Shown one piece after another: positions 29,261 through 39,578 of a stretch of DNA of 64,000 nt. The DNA lies in NCBI RefSeq assembly GCF_002257585.1, contig NZ_CP022743.1, positions 930,001 to 994,000 on the forward strand, read 5' to 3'. This DNA is from Mucilaginibacter xinganensis (lineage in GTDB: Bacteria; Bacteroidota; Bacteroidia; Sphingobacteriales; Sphingobacteriaceae). The notes below the pieces were generated by a model. It had not been told where the DNA came from, did no database searches, and saw only the letters and a program-made list of their open reading frames with translations. Within the stretch, counting starts at the first letter, position 1, and each line of letters starts with the position of its first letter. The translations under genes and the position numbers were made by a program.

Positions 29261-31993
29261 TCAGCCAAATGTGGCTTTGGCTTTCTTGATGGTCAGCTCC
29301 AGATCAATACCGTTACCCAGCACCCCTTTAAAAAGGTCACCGGTTTCCTTAAGTCTATCAATTGTGTTAAAAATGGTAAAATCTGTCATTTTAAGGCCTG
29401 CCCTTACTTCGTCCCAATGCAGGGGCATTGATACGGTTGCACCCACTTTTGGGCGTAGGGAATAGGGGCCTGCAATAGTAGCGCCGGGGCGGTTTTGTAA
29501 AAAGTCGAGGTACATCTTTCCTTTACGTGCAGCAACCATTCTTTCCAGGCTGGTGTAATCAGGTAACTGTTTATTCACAATATTCACTATAATGCGGGCA
29601 AACATTTGTGTTTGATCATAATCATATTTCGCATCCGTGGGTATATAAATATGCATACCTGTTGAACCTGATGTTTTACAGAAAGAGGGAACATCTATTG
29701 CATCAAGTACCTTTTTTACTTCCTGTGCCGCCGCTATCACTTGGTCGAACGTGTTTTTATCGGGGTCGAGGTCTATCACACAATAGTCGGGGTTATCAGG
29801 CGATTGGATCCTGCTGAACCATGGGTTTATCTCAATACACCCTAAGGATACCATCCAAAGCAGGCTTGCCTCGTCGGTGGCAACCAGGTATTCTTTATGT
29901 TCACCCTCACCGTTGGTGTATGGAAATGTTTTCGCCCAATCGGGCGCTTTGTCTTTTACGTCTTTTTGATAAAAGCTGGGCCCGTGAATGCCATTGGGAA
30001 ACCTGTTAAGCGACATTGGCCGGTCTTTTAAATAAGGCAACATATACTCAGCAACCTGGTAATAGTAATTAAACATATCTCTTTTGGTTACCTTGTCCTC
30101 CGGCCAGTAAACCTTGCCAAGGTGCGTAAATTTCAGCTCGTGCCCACAAATTTTGCGCACCTGCGTTTCATCTTTAGGGTTTAACAAAGTCTTGCGTCCT
30201 TCGCTCTTCGGCGGTTTTAATGCAGCGGAATGGGCGTCGGGGTGTTTCTCTGGTGTCGAATCTATAATTTCTTCTATAGCTTTTGCAGTTTCCCTAATCA
30301 CTTCTCCAGCTTTTTTATCTACCCGCATTCCCTGGAAAGAGGGGTGTCTAAATACACCATCGCTTGTTACTTCGCTGTAAGCTACTTCGCACACCAGTTC
30401 GGGCTTCAGCCAGGTGGCCTTTGCTGTTGGCGGATCGGGCCGAAATCGTGAAGGCTTGTTTACGTCCGGAATAGCTTCAAAAGGACTCTTATCAATTATC
30501 AGCGGCTTAAATTGTGCCATCATTTCTTTTTGCGCCTTATCATTAAATCCGGTGCCGACTTTACCAACATATTGCAACATCTCATTTTCGTAAACACCCA
30601 GCAACAACGAGCTAAATTGCTTTGGGGTGTCTGCATTTTTGGTGTAACCGGCAATAACTACTTCCTGCCTTTTATGGACTTTTATTTTCAACCAATCTTT
30701 GGAGCGGAGATCAGGCGTATAAACGCTGTTCGCTTTTTTTGCGATAATCCCCTCCAGTCCCATTCGCTCTGCTGCGTTAAAAAAATCTATGCCGCTGGCA
30801 TTAAATACTTTGCTCACCCGCAAACGGTCGTCATTTTCCGGCAGCACTTCTTTTAATATGGCCTGGCGCTGGTTTAGCGGTAAGTCCATCAGGTTTTTAC
30901 CCTGGTACCAAAGCATGTCAAATACATAATAAACCAGGTCGCCATCGGCCTCGCTCCGCCAGTTTTGAAGGTCGCTGAAATTGGAGATCCCTTTTTCGTT
31001 AAGCACCAGTATCTCGCCATCCAAAACCATATTAACGTTCAGTTTTGCCAGCAGGTCGTATATGGGATAAAATTTTTCGCTGAAGGTTTTGTTATTTCGC
31101 GAGAGCAGCTCAACCTCGCCATTATTAATATAAGCCATTGCGCGATAGCCGTCCCATTTTACTTCATATAGCCACTCGGGGTCATCAAAAGGCTCGTCAA
31201 CCAGGGTAGCCAGCATGGGCTTTATTTTTTTGGGGATAGCTGATTTTGGTGCAGATTTTATCAGCTGTTCAATATTCGACCCGGCCAAATCCGAAACTGA
31301 TACATCGGTGTCTTCACCCACAGCCTCCTCAATTGCCTTTGCCGGATTCTTTTTTTTAATTTTTGATTTTATGTTCACTACATCTTCTTCATGGCCGTGT
31401 TGCCAAATCTTTTCACCGGTTTTTTCCATGCTTTCGATGGTCTTTCCCGACAGCACGGATTCATCCTTTTTAGTGATGTCTGCAGTAGAAGCAAATTCGT
31501 CGTTATGCTTTATCAGCAGCCAGGCATTATCTCCCATGCCGTGTGTTTTTACCAGCGCAAACTCCCCTTTAAGTTTTTCGCCGTGAAGCTTGATTTTTAA
31601 CGAGCCTGACTTTAGCTGGGTTAACAACGCTTTTTCCTGAGCCTTTTTTCCTTTAATCTCATCTACAGGCTCATAAGTTCCCTCGTCCCAAACAATAACG
31701 GTGCCGCCACCGTACTCACCTTCGGGAATAATACCTTCAAAGCTGCGGTAGTCATACGGGTGATCTTCAACCATCATGGCCAGGCGCTTTGTTTTAGGAT
31801 CTGTGGACGGACCTTTAGGAACCGCCCAGCTTTTTAATACACCATCCATTTCAAGCCTGAAATCATAGTGCAACCGTGATGCGTCGTGCTTTTGAATCAC
31901 AAACCTCAGCTGATCCTTTGCCTTGCTTTTGCCAGCTTGAGGCTCCGCAGTTTTAGTAAAGTCTCGTTTTTCTGCATATTTTTCCAGGCTCAT
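29261..31993 (-). CDS. ligD: Multifunctional DNA ligase D (phosphoesterase-ligase-polymerase)
   Basis: 910 residues. Order is 3'-phosphoesterase (about 30-160; HDASRLHYDFRLEMDGVLKS, HPYDYRSFEG, IPEGEYGGG), ATP-dependent ligase (about 255-570) with adenylated Lys279 in EVKWDGYRAM, and a primase/polymerase (about 620-905) with catalytic CVIDLDPDK. All three activities needed for end processing and sealing in bacterial non-homologous end joining look intact. No Ku gene is in this window; the DUF3606 gene starts 12 bp upstream of LigD and reads in the same direction. Confidence 0.96.
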   Translation of the reverse strand: MSLEKYAEKRDFTKTAEPQAGKSKAKDQLRFVIQKHDASRLHYDFRLEMDGVLKSWAVPKGPSTDPKTKRLAMMVEDHPYDYRSFEGIIPEGEYGGGTVIVWDEGTYEPVDEIKGKKAQEKALLTQLKSGSLKIKLHGEKLKGEFALVKTHGMGDNAWLLIKHNDEFASTADITKKDESVLSGKTIESMEKTGEKIWQHGHEEDVVNIKSKIKKKNPAKAIEEAVGEDTDVSVSDLAGSNIEQLIKSAPKSAIPKKIKPMLATLVDEPFDDPEWLYEVKWDGYRAMAYINNGEVELLSRNNKTFSEKFYPIYDLLAKLNVNMVLDGEILVLNEKGISNFSDLQNWRSEADGDLVYYVFDMLWYQGKNLMDLPLNQRQAILKEVLPENDDRLRVSKVFNASGIDFFNAAERMGLEGIIAKKANSVYTPDLRSKDWLKIKVHKRQEVVIAGYTKNADTPKQFSSLLLGVYENEMLQYVGKVGTGFNDKAQKEMMAQFKPLIIDKSPFEAIPDVNKPSRFRPDPPTAKATWLKPELVCEVAYSEVTSDGVFRHPSFQGMRVDKKAGEVIRETAKAIEEIIDSTPEKHPDAHSAALKPPKSEGRKTLLNPKDETQVRKICGHELKFTHLGKVYWPEDKVTKRDMFNYYYQVAEYMLPYLKDRPMSLNRFPNGIHGPSFYQKDVKDKAPDWAKTFPYTNGEGEHKEYLVATDEASLLWMVSLGCIEINPWFSRIQSPDNPDYCVIDLDPDKNTFDQVIAAAQEVKKVLDAIDVPSFCKTSGSTGMHIYIPTDAKYDYDQTQMFARIIVNIVNKQLPDYTSLERMVAARKGKMYLDFLQNRPGATIAGPYSLRPKVGATVSMPLHWDEVRAGLKMTDFTIFNTIDRLKETGDLFKGVLGNGIDLELTIKKAKATFG

Positions 31994-32004
31994 AGCGGTA
32001 GCTT

Positions 32005-32178
32005 TTACTTTTGTAAGTAGGCTTGTACTGCCGTAGCAGATGAGCCAACAGCCCTAATGGCCGATTTTAATCTTTCGGGAGTTACACCGAATTTGTTCGA
32101 CCAGTATTCCAGCTCATAATATTCACTCGTGTTAATGAGGTCCCTGTCAGGGTACCCGGTTATTCTTTTATCGTCCAT
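32005..32178 (-). CDS. DUF3606 small protein
   Basis: 57 residues, too short for many gene callers: MDDKRITGYPDRDLINTSEY...YWSNKFGVTPERLKSAIRAV...AVQAYLQK. DUF3606 proteins share exactly this: DDK, PDR, IN, YE, YW, KFGV, E-x-L, AI-x-x-VG, V-x-x-YL. ATG at 32178, TAA at 32005-32007. The stop is 11 bp before the LigD start, on the same strand, so they probably form one transcript. A small helical protein of unknown function. Confidence 0.85.
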   Translation of the reverse strand: MDDKRITGYPDRDLINTSEYYELEYWSNKFGVTPERLKSAIRAVGSSATAVQAYLQK

Positions 32179-32252
32179 CTTAAGTAATAATTGATTAGGG
32201 TAATAACAAGGGTGTGCCCGTAATGGTTTTGCTGTTAGTGAAGATTGTTTAT

Positions 32253-33119
32253 TTAGGCTTTCGCTAAAGTCATAATGCGTTTCTTTTTATAATATTTTAT
32301 AGATATGCAGATGCTAGTTCCCATAAGTATTAGTGCCCATAAATTTGCCAGGCCCAACAGCAGTTCCTCAAATAATAACCATCCGCTCACAAGTGCGTTC
32401 GCCAGGCGTTTAAGAAATGGCAGATTATAAGCTGCGGGATTATCGTTTGCTATGGTTTCCTTGTAAATGGTATTGCTTTGATAGAAACTTAAAACAACTA
32501 TGCTGTTCTTAACTTCATCATCAATTTGCCGGTTGCCAATTTGCTGATCAACCATCTCATCTTTTAAAAGCAAAACGTTCGCGGGGTTTTTTATAATAAC
32601 TTTTCCTTTTTTCTGTTGGCTCACCAATTCATTTCGGTTTTGGAGCTTAAGCCTTGCTGAAAGATACTCGAGGGATTTATCTGAAATATCCATCCGGCGA
32701 TTATTAAGGTAGATGCCTGTATGTGAAATATCATTCATGAATTCCTCTAACTTTTCAGACGGGACCTTTACTGTAATATTGGCGGTAGTGGTAAATGCCG
32801 TAACCCTCATAACGGAGTCGTTGCCTGTAGTTACATCCGTACTTCGTTGATCTGACGATGTTAATTGCTGATGGACTATTAGCCCGCGGTATTTGCTGGT
32901 AAGCGCTGTTATAAATTCGCTTGTCTGTTGTACGTTTTTGACCTTTAACCGCATTTCTGCAGTTTTCACGAGCTTGTCACCAGATTGTGTTGTAGAATCA
33001 GACTTTGCAATAGTATCTAAACTATTGCTGCTAATAATTTCTTCAGAGCCATTCCGGCCCTTACATGCGCCTAACAGAACAAGGCCTGCCAGCAGCGCGA
33101 TCAAGATTTTTGGTTTCAT
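32253..33119 (-). CDS. DUF4349 domain lipoprotein
   Basis: 288 residues. Signal peptide with lipobox Cys19 (LLGAC). The DUF4349 body includes KLVKTAEMRLKVKNVQQTSEF, KVPSEKLEEFMNDIS, the DISDKSLEYLSARLKLQNR amphipathic helix typical of the family (about 140-165), and a C-terminal membrane segment (about 255-275; LANLWALILMGTSICISI). Anchored at the envelope with a long coiled-coil-prone region. Function unknown. Confidence 0.85.
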   Translation of the reverse strand: MKPKILIALLAGLVLLGACKGRNGSEEIISSNSLDTIAKSDSTTQSGDKLVKTAEMRLKVKNVQQTSEFITALTSKYRGLIVHQQLTSSDQRSTDVTTGNDSVMRVTAFTTTANITVKVPSEKLEEFMNDISHTGIYLNNRRMDISDKSLEYLSARLKLQNRNELVSQQKKGKVIIKNPANVLLLKDEMVDQQIGNRQIDDEVKNSIVVLSFYQSNTIYKETIANDNPAAYNLPFLKRLANALVSGWLLFEELLLGLANLWALILMGTSICISIKYYKKKRIMTLAKA

Positions 33120-33697
33120 GAAAATATAATTTAATGGTTTGTTTTTTGGTACTAATTGATACTGAAGAGCCCCATAAGGTAACCCTGTTTAATATTGATT
33201 TTTACAGTGTTAGCCGTAACGTATAAATGGAGCTGAGTTTCTGTTTGCAAACCGGCGTTTAACGGGTAAAACGAACTATAATAGGGGCAGTTAATTAAGG
33301 TTACAATGCCGGGCGACTGTTTATTTTGTTGAATGCGTTTCGATTATAGTTTATTGCTTCCGGATAAAACGAGCGAAGAAATCAATAAATCTGAAGATGC
33401 GGATCTAAATTCATAGATATCACAAAAAGGTTTTAACTTTAACAAAAAGGGCTTATACTTTTGAGGAATAAGTTATTAGATACCGGGGTAAAATAACACC
33501 AGAAGTAAGCATTTTTAGCGATTTAAAGGGCAATAAATACTTATTTAGAATAATTATAAATTATATATTGCTGTCATTTATTTGTCACTGGTACTGTAAT
33601 AAATTTTACTTTTGTCACTGAAAATTTCGGGTTATACATACATTTCTTCGTGAATATCAATCATTAACAATAAAATTATTTAGTATAAATACGCTTT
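33120..33697. other. Long intergenic region before the respiratory operon
   Basis: 578 bases without a gene. It contains a TACTTTTG box at 33456-33463 with only a TTTA-type upstream partner, and a second TACTTTTG at 33607-33614. I see no small ORF or RNA with convincing signals. Confidence 0.4.
33581..33620 (+). promoter_or_regulatory. Candidate act promoter with 10-bp direct repeat
   Basis: TTTGTCACTG occurs at 33581-33590 and 33611-33620. TACTTTTG (33607-33614) overlaps the second copy, and the first supplies a TTTG, but spacing is 22 bp, so the promoter match is imperfect. Confidence 0.4.
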
Positions 33698-34990
33698 ATG
33701 AGGAGTTTCTCATTGATTTTTAAACAATTCTCACGGTCGGTTCTACTGATTGCCTGTTTTGCGATGTTGGCTATCCAGGCCAATGCACAGGCAGATGCCG
33801 CTAAGGGTGAGGCCATTTTCAAGGCAAAATGTACATCGTGCCACAAAATTGAATCGCAATTGGTTGGTCCGGCGCTGGGCCCGGTTATTACCGATGAAAC
33901 AGACGATAAGTTTCTTGTCAAATGGATTCAGAACAACCAGGCACTTATAGCTGCAAAGGACCCTAAGGCGGTTGCAATGTACAATAAGTTCAACCAGGCA
34001 AACATGTCGCTGTTCACTGATCTTAGCGATGCGGATGTAATGAACATAATTACCTATGTGCGTACCACCTGGAAAGCACAGCAGGATGCGCCAAAAGCTG
34101 CTGCCGGTACTGCCGGCCAGGCAGCTGAGGAAAGCGGCCCTAGCAGTGTAGTTATCCTTTCGTTACTAGGTGTAATTGTACTTGCGTTTATTATCATATT
34201 GGTATTAAACAGGGTTATTGCTACACTTGAGCGCTTGTTATTGAAAAACAAAGGCACCCTGATCTTAGAGGAGGAGCCTGAAGTTGCTGGTGAGCCTGTT
34301 GACCGTTTAGCCGGCTTGAAGAAGCTTGCAAAAAATAAGAAACTTGTTTTCTTTGTGTTGATCTGCGGTACGTTGTTTTTAGGAAGCTGGACATTTATGT
34401 CACTTTGGACAACCAACGTTCACACCGGCTATCAGCCGGTACAGCCAATTAAATTCCCGCATGATCTTCATGCCGGTGCCATGAAAATTGATTGCCAGTA
34501 CTGCCACTCCGGCGCATACAAGTCAAAAAATGCTACAATCCCTTCATTGAATATATGTATGAACTGCCACAAGGTAATTTCATCAGCCTATGGTTCAAAA
34601 ACACCGTCAGGCGAAATACATAAGATTTATGATGCATTGGGATATGATCCTGCAACACAGAAATATGACACTACAAAAGCACACCCTGTTCAATGGATTC
34701 GTATCCACAACCTGCCTGATTTGGCTTATTTTAACCACTCACAGCACACAAAAGTTGGCGGTTTAAAATGCCAGACCTGCCACGGCCCGGTACAGGAAAT
34801 GAAAGAGGTTTACCAATACTCACCGCTTACTATGAAATGGTGTATCCAGTGCCACAAGCGTACTGAAGTAAACATGAAAGGTAACGCATACTATGAAAAC
34901 CTTCAGCAGGTACATGACCTGTTAAAAGAAGGTAAGAAAGTTACCGCAGCATTAATGGGTGGTATCGAGTGCGGTAAGTGCCATTATTAA
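33698..34990 (+). CDS. actA: Alternative complex III subunit ActA with fused cytochrome c domain
   Basis: 430 residues. Signal peptide (LIACFAMLAIQANAQ), then a monoheme cytochrome c domain (CTSCH near residue 45), two membrane segments (about 150-170 and 215-235), then a pentaheme cytochrome c3-like domain with CQYCH, CMNCH, CQTCH, CIQCH and CGKCH. Six CxxCH motifs in total. In alternative complex III the five-heme module passes electrons from quinol toward the oxidase, and the extra N-terminal cytochrome may bridge to CuA. First gene of the act-cox run, with actB following after 38 bp. Confidence 0.93.
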   Translation: MRSFSLIFKQFSRSVLLIACFAMLAIQANAQADAAKGEAIFKAKCTSCHKIESQLVGPALGPVITDETDDKFLVKWIQNNQALIAAKDPKAVAMYNKFNQANMSLFTDLSDADVMNIITYVRTTWKAQQDAPKAAAGTAGQAAEESGPSSVVILSLLGVIVLAFIIILVLNRVIATLERLLLKNKGTLILEEEPEVAGEPVDRLAGLKKLAKNKKLVFFVLICGTLFLGSWTFMSLWTTNVHTGYQPVQPIKFPHDLHAGAMKIDCQYCHSGAYKSKNATIPSLNICMNCHKVISSAYGSKTPSGEIHKIYDALGYDPATQKYDTTKAHPVQWIRIHNLPDLAYFNHSQHTKVGGLKCQTCHGPVQEMKEVYQYSPLTMKWCIQCHKRTEVNMKGNAYYENLQQVHDLLKEGKKVTAALMGGIECGKCHY

Positions 34991-35028
34991 TATTATTAAA
35001 ACGTAGCATTACAGTTTATATAGCTTAA

Positions 35029-38000
35029 ATGGATAGCAATAAAAAATACTGGAAAGGTTTAGAAGAGCTGAACAAAACCCCGGAATTTGTTGAATTAAAT
35101 AAAAACGAATTTGCGGAGCCTATTCCTATCGAAGAAGTTTTAACCGGTGGTGGCTTGTCAGGCAAGTCGCCGCGCCGCGATTTTTTGAAAGCGCTTGGCT
35201 TTGGCGTTGGTGCAGTAACCCTGGCCGCTTGTCAGAAAGTGCCGGTTCATAAATCAATACCTTATTTAATTAAACCAGAGGAAGTAACACCGGGTATTCC
35301 GAACTACTATACTTCTACTTATGAAGGACAGGCTATTTTGGTTAAAACCCGTGAAGGCCGCCCTATAAAAATTGAAGGTCATCCTAATGATATTATAGCC
35401 AAAGGCGGTGCTAGTGCGCAGGCACAGGCGTCGGTGCTTGACTTGTATGACTTTAACCGTTTAAAAAACCCTATTAAAGACGGTGCCGACGCAGGTTGGG
35501 CGCAGATAGACGATTTTGTGGTAAGGGAGCTGTTGGCTATTAAAGCCAGCGGAAAAGCTATCCGTATTGTAACATCAACCGTAACCAGCCCTTCAACAAA
35601 AGGTGTTATTGCTGATTTTATTACCCAATTCCCTGCTGCTAAGCACATCAATTACGATGCTGTTTCATACACCGGGATTATACAAGCCAATCAAAATAGC
35701 TTTGGTAAAGCAGTATTGCCGCACTACAGCTTTGATAAAGCCGACGTGATTGTAAGTTTTGGCGCTGATTTCCTTGGTACATGGATCTCTGCTGAAGAGT
35801 TCACCAGGCAATATGTTTCAAACAGGAACAACAAGTCGCTTGAGGCTAAGAAAATGTCGCGTCACATCCAGTTCGAAAGCGGAATGAGCCTTACTGGTTC
35901 AAATGCCGACGTAAGGATCCCGATTAAGCCATCAGAAGAAGGTCCGGCACTTATCGCCTTATACAACGCTATATCTGGTTCTTCATTAGCCGGAACAAAG
36001 GCGTTAAACAATAAAGTTGCTGAAAATGCAATTACTATAGCGGCAAAGGAACTTACCGCTGCTAAAGGAAAAGCGTTGGTTGTTGCAGGATCTAACGATG
36101 TGGCAACACAAGTTTTGGTTAATGCGATCAACTCGCTTTTAGGAAGCTACGGAACAACTATCGACCTGGATACGCCTTCATTACAGTATGCCGGTAACGA
36201 CGCTGAGTTTGTTGAGTTTACCAACGAAATGAAGCGCGGCGATGTAGGTGCGGTATTCTTCTTGAATGCTAACCCTGCGTACGATTACTACAACAGCAAG
36301 GATATTATTGATGGATTAAAGAAAGTTCGTTTGAAAGTGTCTTTCGCTTCAAATTCTGATGAAACTTCGGCGCTTTGTAACGTTATAGCTCCTAATCATC
36401 ATTATTTGGAATCATGGGGTGATGACAACGCGATTGTAGGATATTATACTGTAATGCAGCCAACTATTAATCCGGTTTACGACACTCGCCAGGCTGAACA
36501 AAGCCTTATGAAGTGGAGTGACAACCCTGCAAAGGAATACTATACTTACGTAAGGAACAACTGGGATAAAAACTTGTTAGCTAAAGGCGGGTTATCCGGA
36601 CAGAGCGGATGGGAGACGTTGTTGCAAACTGGTTTTGTAAGAGAAGCTGCTAAAACTGCCGGTACTTACGCGTTTAGTAAGGACCTTAATGCGGTAGCAC
36701 AAACAATAGTTGACCACAGCAACAGCCTTGGAGGAGACAAAGTAGAGCTATCGCTTTATCAGTCACCGGCAATGCGTGATGGTAAACGCGCCAACAACCC
36801 ATGGTTACAGGAATTGCCCGATCCTGTTTCAAAAGTTACCTGGGATAACTTTGCTGCCATGTCTCCTTCTGATATGAAGAAGAAAGGCTTGCAGGACGGT
36901 GATGTTGTTAAAATTGAAGGTAACGGCTATTCGGTAGCTATACCGGTATTGTCACAGCCAGGCCAGGCGCAGGGAACAATCTCGGTTGCTGTTGGTTACG
37001 GTCGTACAGTTGTTGGCCCTGTTGGTATCAACGTTGGTAAAAACGCGTTTCCTTTTTATAGCTTGCGCAATGGAACCTTTCAAAGCAGCACAGCTGTAAC
37101 ATTAACTGCAACCGGTGAGAATTCACCTTTGGCACAAACACAAACTCACCACTCTATCGAGGGACGTAACAGTATTATAAAAGAGGCTACTTTCACTGAA
37201 TATCTGAAAAACCCTTCATCTGCTACAGGCAGGGAAGAAGGCCACAAAGATTACAATGCGAATAACCTGTTCTGGCAAAAGCATGATCGCCCTACCTATG
37301 ATTGGGTAATGGCAATAGATCTGAACGCTTGTACCGGTTGCGGTGCCTGCGTTGTGGCTTGTAATGCTGAAAATAATGTGCCGGTTGTAGGTAAAGATGA
37401 GGTAATGCGCCGCCGTGAAATGCACTGGATCCGTATTGACCGTTACTATAGCTTTAACGATAATGGCCAGGGTGGTACTACCAAAGAGACTGAAATTGCT
37501 AAGTTAGATAACCTTGACCATGTAAAAGTGGTTTATCAGCCAATGCTTTGCCAGCACTGTGAGCATGCACCATGCGAAACTGTATGCCCGGTATTAGCAA
37601 CGGTTCACTCGTCAGAAGGGTTGAACCACATGGCTTACAACCGTTGTGTTGGTACCCGTTACTGCGCTAATAACTGCCCTTACAAAGTACGTCGATTCAA
37701 CTGGTTTAACTACTGGAATGATTCGCGCTTTGATAATTACCTGAACAACGAGCATACCCAATTAGTTCTTAACCCTGATGTGGTAACACGTTTCCGTGGC
37801 GTTATGGAAAAATGTTCAATGTGTATCCAAAGGATTCAGGCCGGTAAGTTAAAGGCTAAGATTGAAAAACGCCCGCTTAAAGACGGAGAAATTAAAATGG
37901 CTTGCCAGCAAACCTGCTCGGCTAATGCTATCGTGTTTGGTAATGCTAATGATCCTGAATCTGAAGTGTCAAAAGCGTTAAAGAGCGAAAGAACTTATTA

Positions 38001-38079
38001 CGTTCTGGAAGAGCTTAACGTACAGCCAGGGGTTGGTTACCAAACAAAAATTAGAAATATATCTGAATTAGAGGCTTAA
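35029..38079 (+). CDS. actB: Alternative complex III subunit ActB (molybdopterin-like plus Fe-S protein)
   Basis: 1016 residues. N-terminal Tat-type motif SPRRDFLKALGFGVGAVTLA with a following AC lipobox. The large domain resembles molybdopterin oxidoreductases but ActB carries no molybdenum in known complexes. The C-terminal ferredoxin region has four cysteine groups: CTGCGACVVACN, CQHCEHAPCETVC, CVGTRYCANNCPY and CSMC...CQQTC, for Fe-S clusters. It works in the periplasm on the quinol-side electron path. Neighbours on both sides are act genes. Confidence 0.95.
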   Translation: MDSNKKYWKGLEELNKTPEFVELNKNEFAEPIPIEEVLTGGGLSGKSPRRDFLKALGFGVGAVTLAACQKVPVHKSIPYLIKPEEVTPGIPNYYTSTYEGQAILVKTREGRPIKIEGHPNDIIAKGGASAQAQASVLDLYDFNRLKNPIKDGADAGWAQIDDFVVRELLAIKASGKAIRIVTSTVTSPSTKGVIADFITQFPAAKHINYDAVSYTGIIQANQNSFGKAVLPHYSFDKADVIVSFGADFLGTWISAEEFTRQYVSNRNNKSLEAKKMSRHIQFESGMSLTGSNADVRIPIKPSEEGPALIALYNAISGSSLAGTKALNNKVAENAITIAAKELTAAKGKALVVAGSNDVATQVLVNAINSLLGSYGTTIDLDTPSLQYAGNDAEFVEFTNEMKRGDVGAVFFLNANPAYDYYNSKDIIDGLKKVRLKVSFASNSDETSALCNVIAPNHHYLESWGDDNAIVGYYTVMQPTINPVYDTRQAEQSLMKWSDNPAKEYYTYVRNNWDKNLLAKGGLSGQSGWETLLQTGFVREAAKTAGTYAFSKDLNAVAQTIVDHSNSLGGDKVELSLYQSPAMRDGKRANNPWLQELPDPVSKVTWDNFAAMSPSDMKKKGLQDGDVVKIEGNGYSVAIPVLSQPGQAQGTISVAVGYGRTVVGPVGINVGKNAFPFYSLRNGTFQSSTAVTLTATGENSPLAQTQTHHSIEGRNSIIKEATFTEYLKNPSSATGREEGHKDYNANNLFWQKHDRPTYDWVMAIDLNACTGCGACVVACNAENNVPVVGKDEVMRRREMHWIRIDRYYSFNDNGQGGTTKETEIAKLDNLDHVKVVYQPMLCQHCEHAPCETVCPVLATVHSSEGLNHMAYNRCVGTRYCANNCPYKVRRFNWFNYWNDSRFDNYLNNEHTQLVLNPDVVTRFRGVMEKCSMCIQRIQAGKLKAKIEKRPLKDGEIKMACQQTCSANAIVFGNANDPESEVSKALKSERTYYVLEELNVQPGVGYQTKIRNISELEA

Positions 38080-38103
38080 ATTATACAAGAGAGATTTTAA
38101 AAT

Positions 38104-39576
38104 ATGGCATCTCATAGTGAATCAATAATCAGGGAACCGTTAATTACGGGCAAGGATATTACCTACGCCCAAATTACGAATGATGTACTTCGCCCTGTTG
38201 AAAATATGCCCGGCAAAGCGTGGTGGATAGGCTTTTCTGTAGCCTCGTTAGGGGCATGCCTTTGGGTAGTAGCAATTAGCTATACATTTTGGAATGGTAT
38301 AGGCGCCTGGGGACTAAACAAAACGGTAGGCTGGGCCTGGGATATCACCGGTTTCGTGTGGTGGGTTGGTATCGGTCACGCAGGAACACTTATTTCGGCA
38401 ATCTTATTGCTGTTCCGTCAGAACTGGCGTAACTCTATCAACAGGTCGGCGGAAGCGATGACAATCTTTGCGGTAATTTGTGCGGCCACGTACATTTTGG
38501 CACACATGGGCCGTCCGTGGATGGCATTGTTTTCTTTACCGATTCCTAACCAGTACGGGTCATTATGGGTTAACTTTAACTCACCGCTGATTTGGGACGT
38601 ATTCGCGATCTCAACTTACTTCTCGGTTTCACTGGTGTTCTGGTACACAGGCTTATTACCTGACCTTGCAACCATACGTGACCGCGCTACAGGAGTCCGC
38701 AGAAAAATTTACTCTGTGCTTTCATTTGGTTGGACGGGTTCAGTAAAAACATGGCAGCGCTTTGAAACTGTATGTTTGATACTTGCCGGTATTTCAACGC
38801 CATTGGTATTGTCTGTACACACTATTGTATCAATGGACTTTGCCACCTCCCTTGAACCGGGATGGCATACTACTATATTTCCTCCATACTTCGTTGCGGG
38901 AGCTATCTTCTCGGGTTTTGCAATGGTGCAAACACTGCTGCTGGTGACGCGCAAGGTATTGGGATTAGAGAACTACATCACCATGTTCCACATTGAAGCA
39001 ATGAACAAGATTATCCTTTTAACCGGATCAATTGTAGGTGTTGCTTATTTGACTGAGTTTTTCATCGCTTATTATTCTGGCGGCGAGTATGAACAATACA
39101 CTTTCTTGAACAGGTTTATTGGTCCCTACTGGTGGGCTGGTTGTATGATGTACGGCTGTAACGTATTGATGACCCAGTTAATGTGGTTTAAAAAGATCCG
39201 CACAAACATTCCTATTTCATGGGTACTGTCAATTGTAGTAAACATCGGTATGTGGTTTGAGCGTTTCGTGATCATCGTAGTATCGTTACACCGGGATTTT
39301 GTTCCTTCAAGCTGGGCAATGTTCTACCCTACCTGGGTTGACGTAAGTGTATTTATTGGATCAATTGGTTTGTTCTTTACCATGTTCCTTTTATTTATCC
39401 GCGTGTTGCCTTCAATAGCAATGGCTGAGGTCAAACTGATATTGAAGAGCTCGAGTGAGCAGGCTAAGTTGAAGCTGATAAGGGATGGCCATCTTGACAA
39501 AGAACAGGTGGATTATTATAAAGAAACGCTGACGACGTTTGACAGTGTTGATATTACTGACTACCAAAAAGTATAA
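38104..39576 (+). CDS. actC: Alternative complex III subunit ActC (NrfD family)
   Basis: 490 residues with about ten membrane helices, NrfD/PsrC family. Early helix KAWWIGFSVASLGACLWVVA, then WVGIGHAGTLISAILLL and MGRPWMALFSLP are typical NrfD landmarks. It likely binds menaquinol and forms the membrane core of alternative complex III together with ActF. Follows actB after 24 bp. Confidence 0.94.
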   Translation: MASHSESIIREPLITGKDITYAQITNDVLRPVENMPGKAWWIGFSVASLGACLWVVAISYTFWNGIGAWGLNKTVGWAWDITGFVWWVGIGHAGTLISAILLLFRQNWRNSINRSAEAMTIFAVICAATYILAHMGRPWMALFSLPIPNQYGSLWVNFNSPLIWDVFAISTYFSVSLVFWYTGLLPDLATIRDRATGVRRKIYSVLSFGWTGSVKTWQRFETVCLILAGISTPLVLSVHTIVSMDFATSLEPGWHTTIFPPYFVAGAIFSGFAMVQTLLLVTRKVLGLENYITMFHIEAMNKIILLTGSIVGVAYLTEFFIAYYSGGEYEQYTFLNRFIGPYWWAGCMMYGCNVLMTQLMWFKKIRTNIPISWVLSIVVNIGMWFERFVIIVVSLHRDFVPSSWAMFYPTWVDVSVFIGSIGLFFTMFLLFIRVLPSIAMAEVKLILKSSSEQAKLKLIRDGHLDKEQVDYYKETLTTFDSVDITDYQKV

Positions 39577-39578
39577 AC

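Noticed and set aside
29261..33119. A complete end-joining system in this region
   Set aside because: No Ku-like reading frame is present near LigD.
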